64,000 nt of DNA, from positions 20,559,599 through 20,623,598 of the forward strand of contig NC_088177.1 in assembly GCF_028769735.1 (NCBI RefSeq). Direction: 5' to 3'. The notes below the pieces were generated by a model that was not told the DNA's origin, did no database searches, and saw only the letters and a list, made by a program, of their open reading frames with translations. Both the position numbers and the translations under genes were made by a program. Every line of letters begins with the position of its first letter. Within the stretch, counting starts at the first letter, position 1. Source of the DNA: Zonotrichia leucophrys gambelii (taxonomy: Eukaryota > Chordata > Aves > Passeriformes > Passerellidae). This document shows positions 25,421-36,550 of the stretch, piece after piece.

Positions 25421-28400
25421 TAAAATCAAATTTTATAGTTTAGTTGACTGCTTCATAAGAAAATCAGCGTAGGGTTGTTTTGCTTTGCAATTTGTTGAAC
25501 AATAGTTGTGTTTGATACTCAAGTTTTTACATGGTGAGGAAATTGAATAATAACTTTTTATTGATCTAATGCCTTCAGGCCTTTAGCTGGAGTCCCAATT
25601 GTTTTAACTTGAACAATTTAAACTATCCATCAGCCAGGCATAGCAGGTTCATTTTCTACCTGAAATACACATTTTGCCATATTGCCTCAGAGCTAATATA
25701 CCACAAGCACTGTACAGAATTATAGACATACTCTCCTCTGCCTTGCTCAGCACTAAAGGGTACTGACAAAGACTGACCTACAGTTTTGAAGTATATCATA
25801 CTACAGCCTCTCATAACCCTCAGCTGCAAATACTTAGCTAAGTGGGTTAGTCTTTTTAAAAGATACTACCTCTAAAATCAGCTATGCATCATATTACAAA
25901 AAATACCAACAAAACCAGCAACATCACAAAATCCATAAAAATGGACAAAATCTGAGTAAAAGCACTGACATCACACAGAGTGTGTCAAAAAGCACCGTTG
26001 ACTTTTATAATGGAATTTATTCCATCATTTTAAGTTCCATTCATTACCTTCCCCAAAACCTTCCCCAAGGCAATAAAAGGCTGGAAATCAACATCCCAGC
26101 TAGAGAGCTACTGCACAAAAGTGTCTAACTTGAGATGGAAAAATATTTTTCTCTCTAGTTAACATATTTTCATGGAGATACCCCTCTTACTCCATAGTAA
26201 GGCATATTAAACCAAGTCCAAAGGGAACAGAGACAGGCAGAATAATTGATGAGGAACAATCTTTTGGGAAATCAGAGACAGAAGGGCTATTAAAAAGAGA
26301 AGAGATACTTTAGTAACAAACTATGCACATAAATTTATTACCTACCCTAGCACTAAATTCCTGGGTACAGCAAAAGGAAGGAAACACTGGCTAGTTTTGT
26401 AAACAGGCAGCTCAAAGACAGAAAAACACATGGAAATTTTATATACATCTTTACAGAAACCATTAATGTATTATTCTGCTGCAATACAAAGATAAAGCAA
26501 AACTCATTTCCATGAATCAAGGGCAACTAAATAAGACCAAGCTTAAGTCACGAGGTCAAAATATACCAGACTTTCCCTCTGACTGAAATGAAAAGTTATC
26601 TTCAAACCTTTAGCTTGCCTGAGAACAGAAACAATTTGTTTTAGAAATGCAAGTAGACTTGAATTGATCATCACAATTCTTTTAAAGCAGATTACACTGG
26701 ATGCCACAGAGGAGGAATATCTATCAAGTACAGTGTCATCCTCACAACGCCTATGGCGAACAGCAGAGAACAATACTTGATATCATTACCAGGAGAGGAG
26801 GCACCCAGTGCACTGAAAGAGAACACAGCCATATTTCCTTAAGGAAATCAGCTGTATTCCCTCAATCCACAGAAAACAGCATGTTCTTCCATAGTGCATT
26901 TCTTTTGAAATGTACAAATTTCAAAATGTCAGTTTTTCCAGGAGAGAATTGTGACTTGAGTACTGTACACTCCAATGTACTGACAATCATCAGAATGCTC
27001 AGCCAATAAACTGATGTTGCAAGATTAAGAAGAAAAGGATGGCTTTCATGCAAGAAAAAGCGTCTTTGCTATTTACTCTTGTATGCTATACATAAGGCAT
27101 TAACAACATTTGGTTCATCAGGTTAATAGTTTCACATTGTATGTTTTCACAGATTTTAAAAATACATAATAAGGTAGTTTTCTCTGTATTTAAAAACACA
27201 GTCTGCATATCTGTAGTATCTCAACTCCAACTTGAAAGAGGACTAATCAAATAAATGTTGTTTAAAATGCCCCCAAGCCCAGTTACAATGCTTCCACTTC
27301 AAAGAAGATGAGAAAGAAAAGAAATTCCTTCCGAGCTCTGAAGTTAGACAGAAATTGTCAACATCCGTACCCTGGAGGTAACAATTTAATCCCTGTCAGG
27401 CCTATCAGGGCAGAAACTTCCAAAAATTCAGGAAAGAAACCTTCCCTTCAATTCCCTTAGACTTCAAACTAAGACAGTGTCAATGAAAGCACCTCTGCTG
27501 ACTGACTTAGCAACCCAAACACATAGGGCAAACCAGTGTTTTAAACAATCCCATGAAGCACAATTTAAACTAGAAAAACCCCAAAACCACAGGAAAACAT
27601 AAGGCTAACTGAGTATATTCTCTGTCTGAAGCACCTTCAAGGCAATTCCATAACAGCGCAAAGTAACCTTTCCCAAATGTCAAAATGACTCGGCCAGAAC
27701 ACCATCAATTGCATCAGAAATGGACAAGGAAAACCTTCTAGGCTTCTACTCTTATTATCCCACACTAACTAGCCCTTCTGTGGGTTGAAACATTCCCAGA
27801 AATCTCTGTCTTCAGGGGAAAAAATGTTCATTGAGAAGATGCTACATTAAATGTCCAGAACTGAAAGAACTGATTGCCCAAAAGCACAAATGCCTACATG
27901 AAGCTTTTACTCCAGCTACCATTAGCATTTGTAAGCTTATTTTAGGAGAGACTGTAATCAGTCATTCCAATCATTATTTTCACATAAGTCTTCCACTTGC
28001 CTAGACCACTGATCACATGTGCAGACATGTACCTATAAAAGAAGAAAATCTCAGGGATTTGCTATAAAACAAAGTCATGCAAAATTTGAAATACTGAAGT
28101 TAGACCTTTCCACGGCAAAATCAAGACACTGTCCGATTCAACAGTAAAAGCTTGCAAAGGGAGAAGTTAACTCCTGTACTTTACAAGAGTATTTTTTTAA
28201 CCTGCTATCAGTAACTATTATAAGGAATTATTTCTTTATCTGATCTCAACTTTAAATGAAGTTATTTGTTAACACTAGCAAAGGTATCAATCGATTAAAT
28301 GCATAATTTTATTGTAATTACCAACAAAGTAATTTAACTGTCTCTGCTTCCAGACAGTACTCAGAAAACAGCTTCAGATTCTTCAAACCAATTCCCAAAT

Positions 28401-30019
28401 AAAGGGAAAAAGAAAAAATAAAGCAACTGACAAAAAAAATCATGGAGATGCCCACTTTAACCTTACTTTTTCCACATCTTAGTTTTCAAAATCAACGAGC
28501 ATCTTCAAATGCTGCATGTCTTCTTCTGGACAAAATCCTGACTACTTAACACCAAGGAGATGAGCAAGACAAAAGCAACAACTAATTTTGTGCGTACTCA
28601 ACCATCATTTACCAAATGAAGCAAACAAAACACTGAGCCAGTCATGAGGGCATTTCCAGCTTAAGAGTGACTTGCCCATAAAACGGATCCTCCGTAAATA
28701 AATTAGTGTTCTCTCCTTCCTGCCCATATGGACTGAAAAGGAAAAAACAAATTGACATAATGAAAGTAAGTCCCCCCCTCCCTGTTCCACGACCCACCAT
28801 GTGGAGAAAACCACTAGAAAACAACAGTAAACTATGAGGTACAAAAGGGAAACAGGAGCACTACTGGCACGCTTACAGGTGCACAGAAAATTAAAAGACA
28901 GTTAATGAGGGCCATAATCTCTTTCCCTGGGATGTGTGTTACCTTACACTCACCATGGGCTGAAGTCATGCAGCTACAACATATTCAACGCACTGTGATT
29001 TCACTGCTCATTGCAGGGTTTTGTCTATACACAGTTTTATAACTCAGAAACATGGTACCAAAAAAAGACAGTGAAGAATTTGGAATGGTATTTGGGGTTA
29101 GAGATGTTGAAGTTTATCTCCAATACATTTTTCAAATGTACATCAGCTATTTCAGCATTTAGTTGCCTGTATCATTCTTTGAAAACTGTTGTCATGGCCA
29201 CATCATTATTGTACTCTGGCAAATTCTGCTCACAAGAAACAATAATACAAGACAAGCTCTGCTGCCATCTTAGCAACTGTCTCAATGCTCTCATATCTAC
29301 AGAAATAACTAAATCAGTAGATCAATTTCTTCCCTGTTTCAAACAGCTGCCTGAACACATTAAACAGTTGTGTGCTTCTCTACATTTTGTCATATATATT
29401 AGCAGGTGCTTTATACCATTTGTATTGTAGCATGAAATGTTTTCTTTACCCGAGTGCAGATTGTCAAATTGGGATTTTCGCTTTTTCACTATTAAAAGAC
29501 ACTGTCAGCAACAGCAGCTGATAATCCAGTGATGTATGGTAGGGAGGGAGGCACTTAAATCTGTTTGCACCTCACCTCGTGTTATGGACGCAGAAGATGC
29601 CATGTCCAGGAACACTTGAAGTATTCCTGCATTTTTCTTAAATTAAATATAAGAACCCACAATTACACTTGTTTGGGAACAAAGCTAGCTTTAAAAGTAG
29701 AGCAGTGTTTATTTCAGGGAAAAGAAAACAAACAGCTGAATAATTTCCTGAACTGCTTTAAGGAAATACATACTAAGAAAGTAATTTGATATCAAGTACA
29801 TTAAATTTACTTTTTTTCTCTAAATTTTTGCCAATATATGAAAGCAATGTAAAATATAAGGTTATTTTAGCTTTTGAGTGAAATATAAGATTGTTTTTAG
29901 TCTGGCTTACTTTCAGAGTTACAGATGATAAAAGGAAAAATAAAAGGTAACCAACTAAATAACCGAAAATCTATGATTTCAGACAGGCAAGCTGATTGCT
30001 ATTCTACAATAACAGACAG

Positions 30020-30046
30020 AAAAACACCCTCAAAGAAGGTGTTTTT
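30020..30046. other. Short perfect hairpin (9-bp stem, 9-nt loop)
   Basis: AAAAACACC pairs exactly with GGTGTTTTT across a nine-base loop. It is too short for a microRNA precursor and resembles a bacterial terminator only by accident. Confidence 0.7.
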
Positions 30047-30644
30047 AACCATACAATACAAATACCAAAAGAGTAAAATTATTGCCATCTCTATCTAAAC
30101 AAGAAGGGTTTTAAGATTTGGTATAATACACAGTTAACCTAACTAGGTCACATATACAATTTGTAAAAGACGGAAGTGTTTTAAGGCAGTATCTCATGTG
30201 TCTGTTCTAATCCAGTGGCAATTCTCTCACATCTTACATCAGCAGTGTTTAGTTTCACGTGCTTATTAAGCACCAAGCACTAAGTATTACATAAGCAGAT
30301 CATTAGCCAGGCATTGTTTCTACATAAAAACATGGATCTGATTTCATAAAATATAAAATATCCAACAGAAATTAACAGGCAAAACTGTTCCACAATCTGA
30401 GAATTCACATAACAATGCATTTCCCTCCTAAAAGCATTCTGGAAAAACACTTGGAAAGGTAAGTGCATGACAGTTCTTGAAGCACAGCTCTAACATGGAA
30501 AGCAACACTTTTTTCCTACATATATATTCAATCACATCCTTGCTCCCAAAATAAGAATAGTTTTATAAATTAATATTATTTATTTCTGCTAGCAAGTGGG
30601 AGTCCATTCAATAATCAGACAGGAAGCCAGACTACTGTGGTTCA

Positions 30645-30665
30645 TGCATCAATGATATTGATGCA
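30645..30665. other. Perfect 21-bp inverted repeat with ATCAAT/ATTGAT cores
   Basis: TGCATCAAT is followed by GAT and then by its exact reverse complement ATTGATGCA. Each arm contains an ATCAAT/ATTGAT core of the kind bound by CUT and PBX-type homeodomain proteins. Binding is inference; the symmetry is directly seen. Confidence 0.8.
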
Positions 30666-32496
30666 ACCAAATTGTCCTATTTCTTCATTTACTTTTCAAT
30701 TTGCCTCTAATGGAAATAGTCACATAATTTAAGGACCAGGCACTCGCACACAAAAGACAAAGGCAAAAATTATGTCCAAAGAATTGTAAACCATGAAGTA
30801 AAATCCAGAAGAGAAAACAACTACATTTCAGAGTACAAACTAAGTTACAGGACTAACAGGTAGAAAATCTTTCACTTACCCTGTAAAATAAACCAATCTG
30901 AAACAGAACTGAGGAGACAAACCCACTACATTTATGATCTCCCATTTTAAGAGGGAAGCATCATTTTAACTTCAAATATATGTTAGCATTGCACTGAAAA
31001 CAAAACCAGAACCTTCCCTGCTCTTTCCACATTATATTACATCTGCTTTATACAGGATTTCATAACCACTAGCAAAGTAACTATGTGGTAGCTTACTAAA
31101 GAGCTCAAGAGCTTGTGCCCTTAACTGCTTTACATGAAATTGTGTGAAGCTGAAGTACTCCTCTCTCCAAACCTCAACTTCTGTAACAATAGTATGCAAG
31201 ACTAAACACGTGGCTTTTTTTAACTAGTGCTTAGAGCTAGTTGGAAAACAACCTCTACTTTCTGAAACATGCTAAAATATGGTAACAGCACAATTTAAAA
31301 ATATGCAAAAAATTAAGTGGCAAAACTTTTAACCACTGAACCTTAAGGTACAAGCTATTCCATATCTCACGCTTACCAAACACAGACAAATACATGCAAG
31401 TTAAGTCAATAATAAGTCTTGTCTCAATATATGAGTTCTGAGAAATTCCTGTGTGTCATTAAATATGGAAAAATATTTTTCTGTTTTAGAATATGGAAAA
31501 AAACAAGATACGATCCATTAACACAAATTTTACTCTAAAAATTGTCATGCAGCTTGAATTTTAGAATTTTCTAAAGTTGGCACAAAAATGAGCACAGACT
31601 TCTGTTAGAAGGTAAGTTACACAGCTTCATCCAGTGAACTTTATTTGAAATTTTATTTTAGCTCACTGCTTTTTATAATCAGCATTTTCCTTTAAAAATG
31701 TAATTAAAATAGACAAGTGAAATTCCATTTCTCAAGTAGTAATCAGACTATTCCATGAGAGTAGCACAACCAGAGATAGAACTTCTACCGTTTCCCCAGC
31801 TGCTTACACTCAGATTTTACTGCACAGCACTTGGAGACTGCCAGCAGCACTCAGGAACATGGGCTGAGCTGGCAGTGGGCACTGGTGGGATGCAGAGCAG
31901 GCTATCCTGAGCAACATTCAGTTGCTTTACAGGCAGACAGTCACAGCTTTCACCTTCAATCTAGTTTTGAAAGCTTCTATTTTGAAGGTACTTAGGTGAC
32001 AGCTCAGCCTACTCTCAATCCAAGAAAGTTTTTCAAACTGCTTTGTGTGGAACATACAAGACTCCAGTTGTTTACGGCTGGAAACCAGTCTGAACTCTGG
32101 GCCATCCAGGCACACTTGAACAACACAGGGCACCAGAGCTGCAGCAGTTCATGCAGTACCCTCTGACATAAGAGGCAATTAAGCAGCAGCCTTTCCTAAT
32201 CACAGTCTGCTCACTTGAAAGTCAGAAAGGCAAGGAAGCCCAGTTGTGCAACTTCTTCAAAGACAAAGAGCTGAACTATTTGAAACCAGCATATAACCCT
32301 CTTCCCACCTCCCACACACAAAACAGGGCACTAGCTCAGCTAAGTGGTCAAAGTACTTGCACACAGCAGTTTTACACTCATTAAAGCCAGGTTCCTCAGA
32401 AAAAACCCTGGGTTTTTTTTTCAATGACTGTGGTATTTGAAAATACTTAGCAAAGGTTTTATCTTGTGCTCTTTCAGAGTACTATGATAGATTGTC

Positions 32497-32843
32497 AGCA
32501 ACTCCTGGCCCAGCACAGGACATCCCCAAGAGTGCTAAGGAGCATTGTCTAAATGCTTCTTGAACTCAGGCTTGGTGCTGGAGAATGTGTTCAAGTTCCC
32601 AACCACTCTCTGGGTGAAGAACCTTTTTCTACTACCTAACTTTAAACCTCTCCTGACTCAGCTTCATGTCATTCTCTTGGGTCCTGTCACCAGAGAGATC
32701 AGCACCTGGCTGTCCATGTGCCCCCCCAAGAAAGCCTTAGATCACAACGAGGTCTCCCTCAGTCTCCCCTTTCCCAGGCTGAACAGACCAAATGACCTCA
32801 GACACTCCCCATATGACTTCCCCTCAATGCCCCTCATTGAACT
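32497..32843 (-). repeat. CR1 LINE fragment, minus orientation, 110 bp downstream of a PARD3B exon
   Basis: The plus strand reads GCTTCTTGAACTCAGGCTTG, CTCTGGGTGAAGAACCTTTT, TCTTGGGTCCTGTCACCAG, GAGGTCTCCCTCAGTCTCC and CCCAGGCTGAACAGACCAAA, in CR1 order. This is an older CR1 subfamily type than the copy at 13.1 kb. It lies between the exon donor at 32953 and the rest of the intron, in gene-sense orientation. An apparent 151-codon plus-strand frame starting at 32545 is just the antisense of this repeat running on into the antisense of the exon. Confidence 0.9.
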
Positions 32844-32953
32844 GCAAGGCAAACAATGGGATGATAAAAAAAACCTTAAAATATATAAAATCAGATTACA
32901 GACATACAGAGATAAAGAAAAAGGAAAGAAAAAACCATACAAGATATACATAC

Positions 32954-33122
32954 CCAGTTTTAGGGCAGAAGGAGTCACTTCAATCTCACCAATGGGCTGA
33001 AAGGCAGCCAGCTGAGTTGCTACCTCTGTCTCAAAGGAGTCTGGGCTGTTTCTGTCTGTCAAATTCCCATTGGTGCCATCAATCTTACGGGGACCTTCTT
33101 GTTCATCATAAATGGCAATCAG
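32954..33122 (-). CDS. PARD3B: PARD3B coding exon (corresponds to human coding exon 3), internal, 169 bp
   Basis: This internal exon encodes 56 complete residues plus one base. It starts LIAIYDEQEGPRKIDG, continues through NSPDSFETEV and AAFQPIGEIEVTPSALKL, and ends on the first base of a Gly codon. Aligned from memory to human PARD3B (roughly residues 75-131), it keeps the order LIAVFEEQE, KIE, DRQSPDAFETEVAAQLAAF and EIEVTPSALKL, so the paralogue PARD3 fits much less well. The acceptor AG lies at 33124-33123 after a T-rich tract, and the donor is GTATGT at 32953-32948. Phase is 0 in and 1 out. PAR3-like proteins are junctional scaffolds that help set apical-basal polarity. The first residues close the N-terminal self-association domain, and the rest is linker before the first PDZ domain. 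Compared with the recalled human sequence, one Gly of the PIGG stretch is missing. The exon call is firm; human exon numbering is inferred. Confidence 0.95.
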
Positions 33123-35699
33123 CTATCAAAACAAAAGATAATGTAGTTTATATAAAGTATTTCCAAACTTCACTCTTTTAAAAAAAACCCAAAAGCTTAT
33201 ACTTCCTTTAAAGTACAAAATTAATGATCTTATTTCAGAACAGCTAACAACAAACACACAGATACCAGAAAGCACACAGGCATTTGTGTTTAGATACATT
33301 GACTTCAATATGACTTAAGTATATGCTTCAGCACTGCCCTGTGCTGACATATTTCTCAGAGTTAGCATGCTACCATTAGTGTGCATTTTACATTATTTCA
33401 AAACACTTAGAGATGAACATGTTTAAAAACACAGAATAAAAACATAATTTAATTCTTGGGGGTAGAGGGTGTTATTAAGTCTAAAAAATTTTAGTGCTAC
33501 TGACTGACAGGCTGCACAAAGGTAACACAACCACAGAAGTTGCACTGAGCAAGCAGATGCACATTTTATTTGTAAGATCATAATAACTGCATTCCAAGGA
33601 CAAGATCCATCCAGCACAATGACAGAGCATGAGGCCTCCCTAGCTGTCCCTTCCTCCCATCCTGCTCTGCAAGCCTGGACCAGGTACAAGTTTCTGAGAG
33701 CTGTCACTCAGTCACTGGCTCCTACACCACTCCAGGCTAATGGGAAGGCTCCGAAGTCTGCTGTCCAAGGTCACACCAGTGTGGCCATGAAAACGATAAA
33801 CACCAGATTAATTATTTTTTGCCTCTGTTAACCTAGTCTTTAACAAAGATTATCCTTCTGGTCTTTACTAATATAAAGTGACCAGAGTGTGATTATGCAG
33901 CCTCATCAAGAGGTGACTCACACACATGTAGCTAGGTGTAAGCTGTTAAGCATGTTACAGCTCTGGGAAAACAAACCAAAATACAATTAAAACTAAATAG
34001 AAGACATGATGTTCTCAACTCTGGGATGCGTTGTACTCGAGAGTCCTCTCCAAAAGCAGGAGGAGGTAAGAGTAACAGTTCAAGTGTTTTCCCTACCCCA
34101 CCACCTGACATGACATAACTCTTGTGCCATTTAAATGGCAAACACTTTGCCTAAGGTGCTCATTTATTTTACTTTTTCTGCACTCCTTCAGATTATTCTA
34201 TTGTTTTCCCAGCTAATCATGAAAAATACCACAACACACACAACTGGTTAGGCAACATCAAGATATACACAGAAACAACTTTAAAGGATTGATTTACTAC
34301 TTTTTATCTCTCTCTGTGTTATTTTAAGGTATACATATGCTCTCTCTCATGAATATATTAGTACATCAAATCTCCTCTGACACTTCCAGGAAGCATCAAC
34401 AATTATATCCTATGAAAAACAGTATACTGAAACAAACGTTTAAACAAACTCACTTGCCCAAGGAAAGAAACGAATGTACAAAGGAAAAGGAGAGAAAAAT
34501 CCTGAAGTGCTTCTAGAAGGAAGAAACTGACATTTTCAGGTCTTCCACTCATTTATAATTTGGTTGCTAGAAATGTGTCAGCTCATATTTACTAAGACAC
34601 GTTTCAGAGACACACGAAACCCCTTAAATAATTCGGTAGAAAACTTGCTATCTTTTTCCATGTGGAGCCTGTTTCCTTTCCATGGCCGTACAACTAAGTT
34701 TTCACAACACACAATTTGCTTTTTACTTGTCCAAAGCATATAGACGATTCACTCCAGTAACAAGAGCAGCTCTCTTTGTAGTTTATTCCTGCATAAAATG
34801 TAAAGTACCCAAGTGTTCACACTGCATTAGTTATGTCCCAAAATTACATATAGCCAAAAAGGTCGACTGAGATCCAGATACGAACAGATCACAGCAATTT
34901 TCTCCAGAACCAAGAAGAAACAAATCAAAACTCCCATCTTAATGTATCTTTCATTTGTTTCTAAAATGATTATTCATGTTCTTGCTATTATGGCAGCTCA
35001 TTCTGATTCAGTGAGTTCCACCAACACTGTACACCAAAAGGTTTGTTTTCTCAGTCTCACTTTTGCAGTGGACATTTAATTTCTGCAAAAGAGGCTGTTA
35101 CTAATGAAGAGGAAATTGGAGATTGTGTAGGACTGTGGCACTGAAAGCACTTTGGGTAACAGCAGGATACAAAGTTCATTTGAGCATCCACAGTGTAGAA
35201 TGGACTAAATGGAACTCGATTGTGATTTAATGGGAACAACTGAGTTCCTCAACCAGACCAAGATGAGTTTCCCCTTGGTTTCACACCATAGAAATCATAC
35301 TAACTGCTATATTACTTCAGAATATTCTACACTTACTGCCCCAGGATATTGCAGTGGAGAAACGTAGGAATGGGTTAAAAAACAATTAGACAAAGTCATG
35401 GAAAACCAGGAAGAACAGTTAAATAGAGAGGTACAAGCACTTGCTCAGTCTTAGAAATCTCCAAAACATGTAGTAATATCAACCAGAAGGGCAAGCCAGG
35501 ACAAACTAATGCTATAATCACTCTACTTCTATGTGCTTTCTGCAAGTATTTTCCACTGGTCACAGGCAGAGACCAGGGCAGCAGCCACGAGCTGTTGCAT
35601 ACTGTGGTTTCTAAGCACCACACCTTTCCTCCGTCCTCTAAAGTTCAAATGAATCTTGTGCAGAAATAATAATATAAAATTGTTTTAACAGGCAAGTCA

Positions 35700-36550
35700 G
35701 GTCACAGACTCCTGACACTGAGAGATATGGCAGACACCCATCTGCCAGCCCTGGGAGTCACACTGCATCATGGCCACAGCACGGCCATTTCCCTGCACTC
35801 CCAGCAAGGCTGCTTCTCCTCCTCACCACAGTCACCTGTCACTTCCCCAGGGTGGGTGACCACATCCCCAGGGCTCCTTTCAAAGGGCCCCTCAGTGCAG
35901 GGACTGGGGTAGCTGGGCGCTGCCTCGAGGGCTGAGGGAGTCCTGCCTTCAAAGGCCCTGCACAAGGCCAAGGGCATTAGCAGTGCCCACCCCACCTGCG
36001 GAGGACCTGGTCAAAGTTTTGATTGCGATGACAAAATCCTCATGTCACTGAGGGTCCCTGAAGCACCTGCCCTAGCACTGGGTGACAAAGCCCAAGAGCT
36101 GAGGTCACAAGTCAAACACCTTCCTGGGCACCTGCTCAGGAATGAGCCAGGTTGAGGGGCAGAAATCACAGTGCATGAGTGTGGGTAAAGCTCCCAGATC
36201 TTCACCTTATACAGAAGGATCACAAACACATGACTCGATGCTTCTGTCAGCTCTGCCTCTTGTTGGACCTGCCCCTCTGACACTCTCGTTCACCAGGCGA
36301 GACAGTTCAGCACATGGAGACGTGCTGGCTGCTCTCCTCCCAACTCCTGCAGCAGAGGCACGAGAAGAGATGACAACGCTACTTCCCAAGTGTACCCACG
36401 CCAGCACTCTATTTCCACACTGTGAGCCTGAGCACACAGGGCACAGCTGCAAGCCAACAGCTGCAATACAGCCTGGCAAACAGCTGCAAAAAGATTGCAC
36501 CTGAGCCAGACCACACAAGCCCAACACCTGCCTGAAAACAGGAAGCCTCT
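35700..36550. other. GC-rich block (about 850 bp) of unknown origin
   Basis: This is the largest compositional island in the window. It carries scattered CpGs (for example around GGGCGCTGCCTCGAGGG and TCTCGTTCACCAGGCGAGAC) but not at the density of a classic CpG island. Frames of 90-120 codons exist on both strands and overlap one another, which suggests low stop frequency rather than coding. No repeat family or exon was recognised. Confidence 0.45.

Larger units (their letters stand above)
17702..32953 (-). other. PARD3B: Complete intron between the two PARD3B exons (15,252 bp)
   Basis: The intron begins with donor GTATGT at its high-coordinate end and finishes with TTTTTTCTCACAG at its low-coordinate end. 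It is AT-rich and mostly unique. It contains a CR1 fragment 110 bp after the donor, an ancient LINE-like fragment at 25.18-25.42 kb, an 11-bp tandem repeat at 18.64 kb and a T/G-rich stretch at 24.25-24.33 kb. A pyrimidine-rich, GC-richer stretch lies at 20.0-20.35 kb. No further exon was recognised inside it. Confidence 0.85.

Noticed and set aside
30020..30046. Hairpin as a microRNA precursor or terminator
   Set aside because: The nine-bp stem is far too short for a microRNA precursor, and a bacterial-type terminator makes no sense in this genome.
32545..33000. 151-codon plus-strand open frame
   Set aside because: It reads antisense CR1 and then the reverse strand of the PARD3B exon; it is a composite artefact.
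36142..36527. Overlapping frames of 106-120 codons on both strands
   Set aside because: They lie in a GC-rich block where stop codons are scarce; neither product is recognised and they mirror each other.
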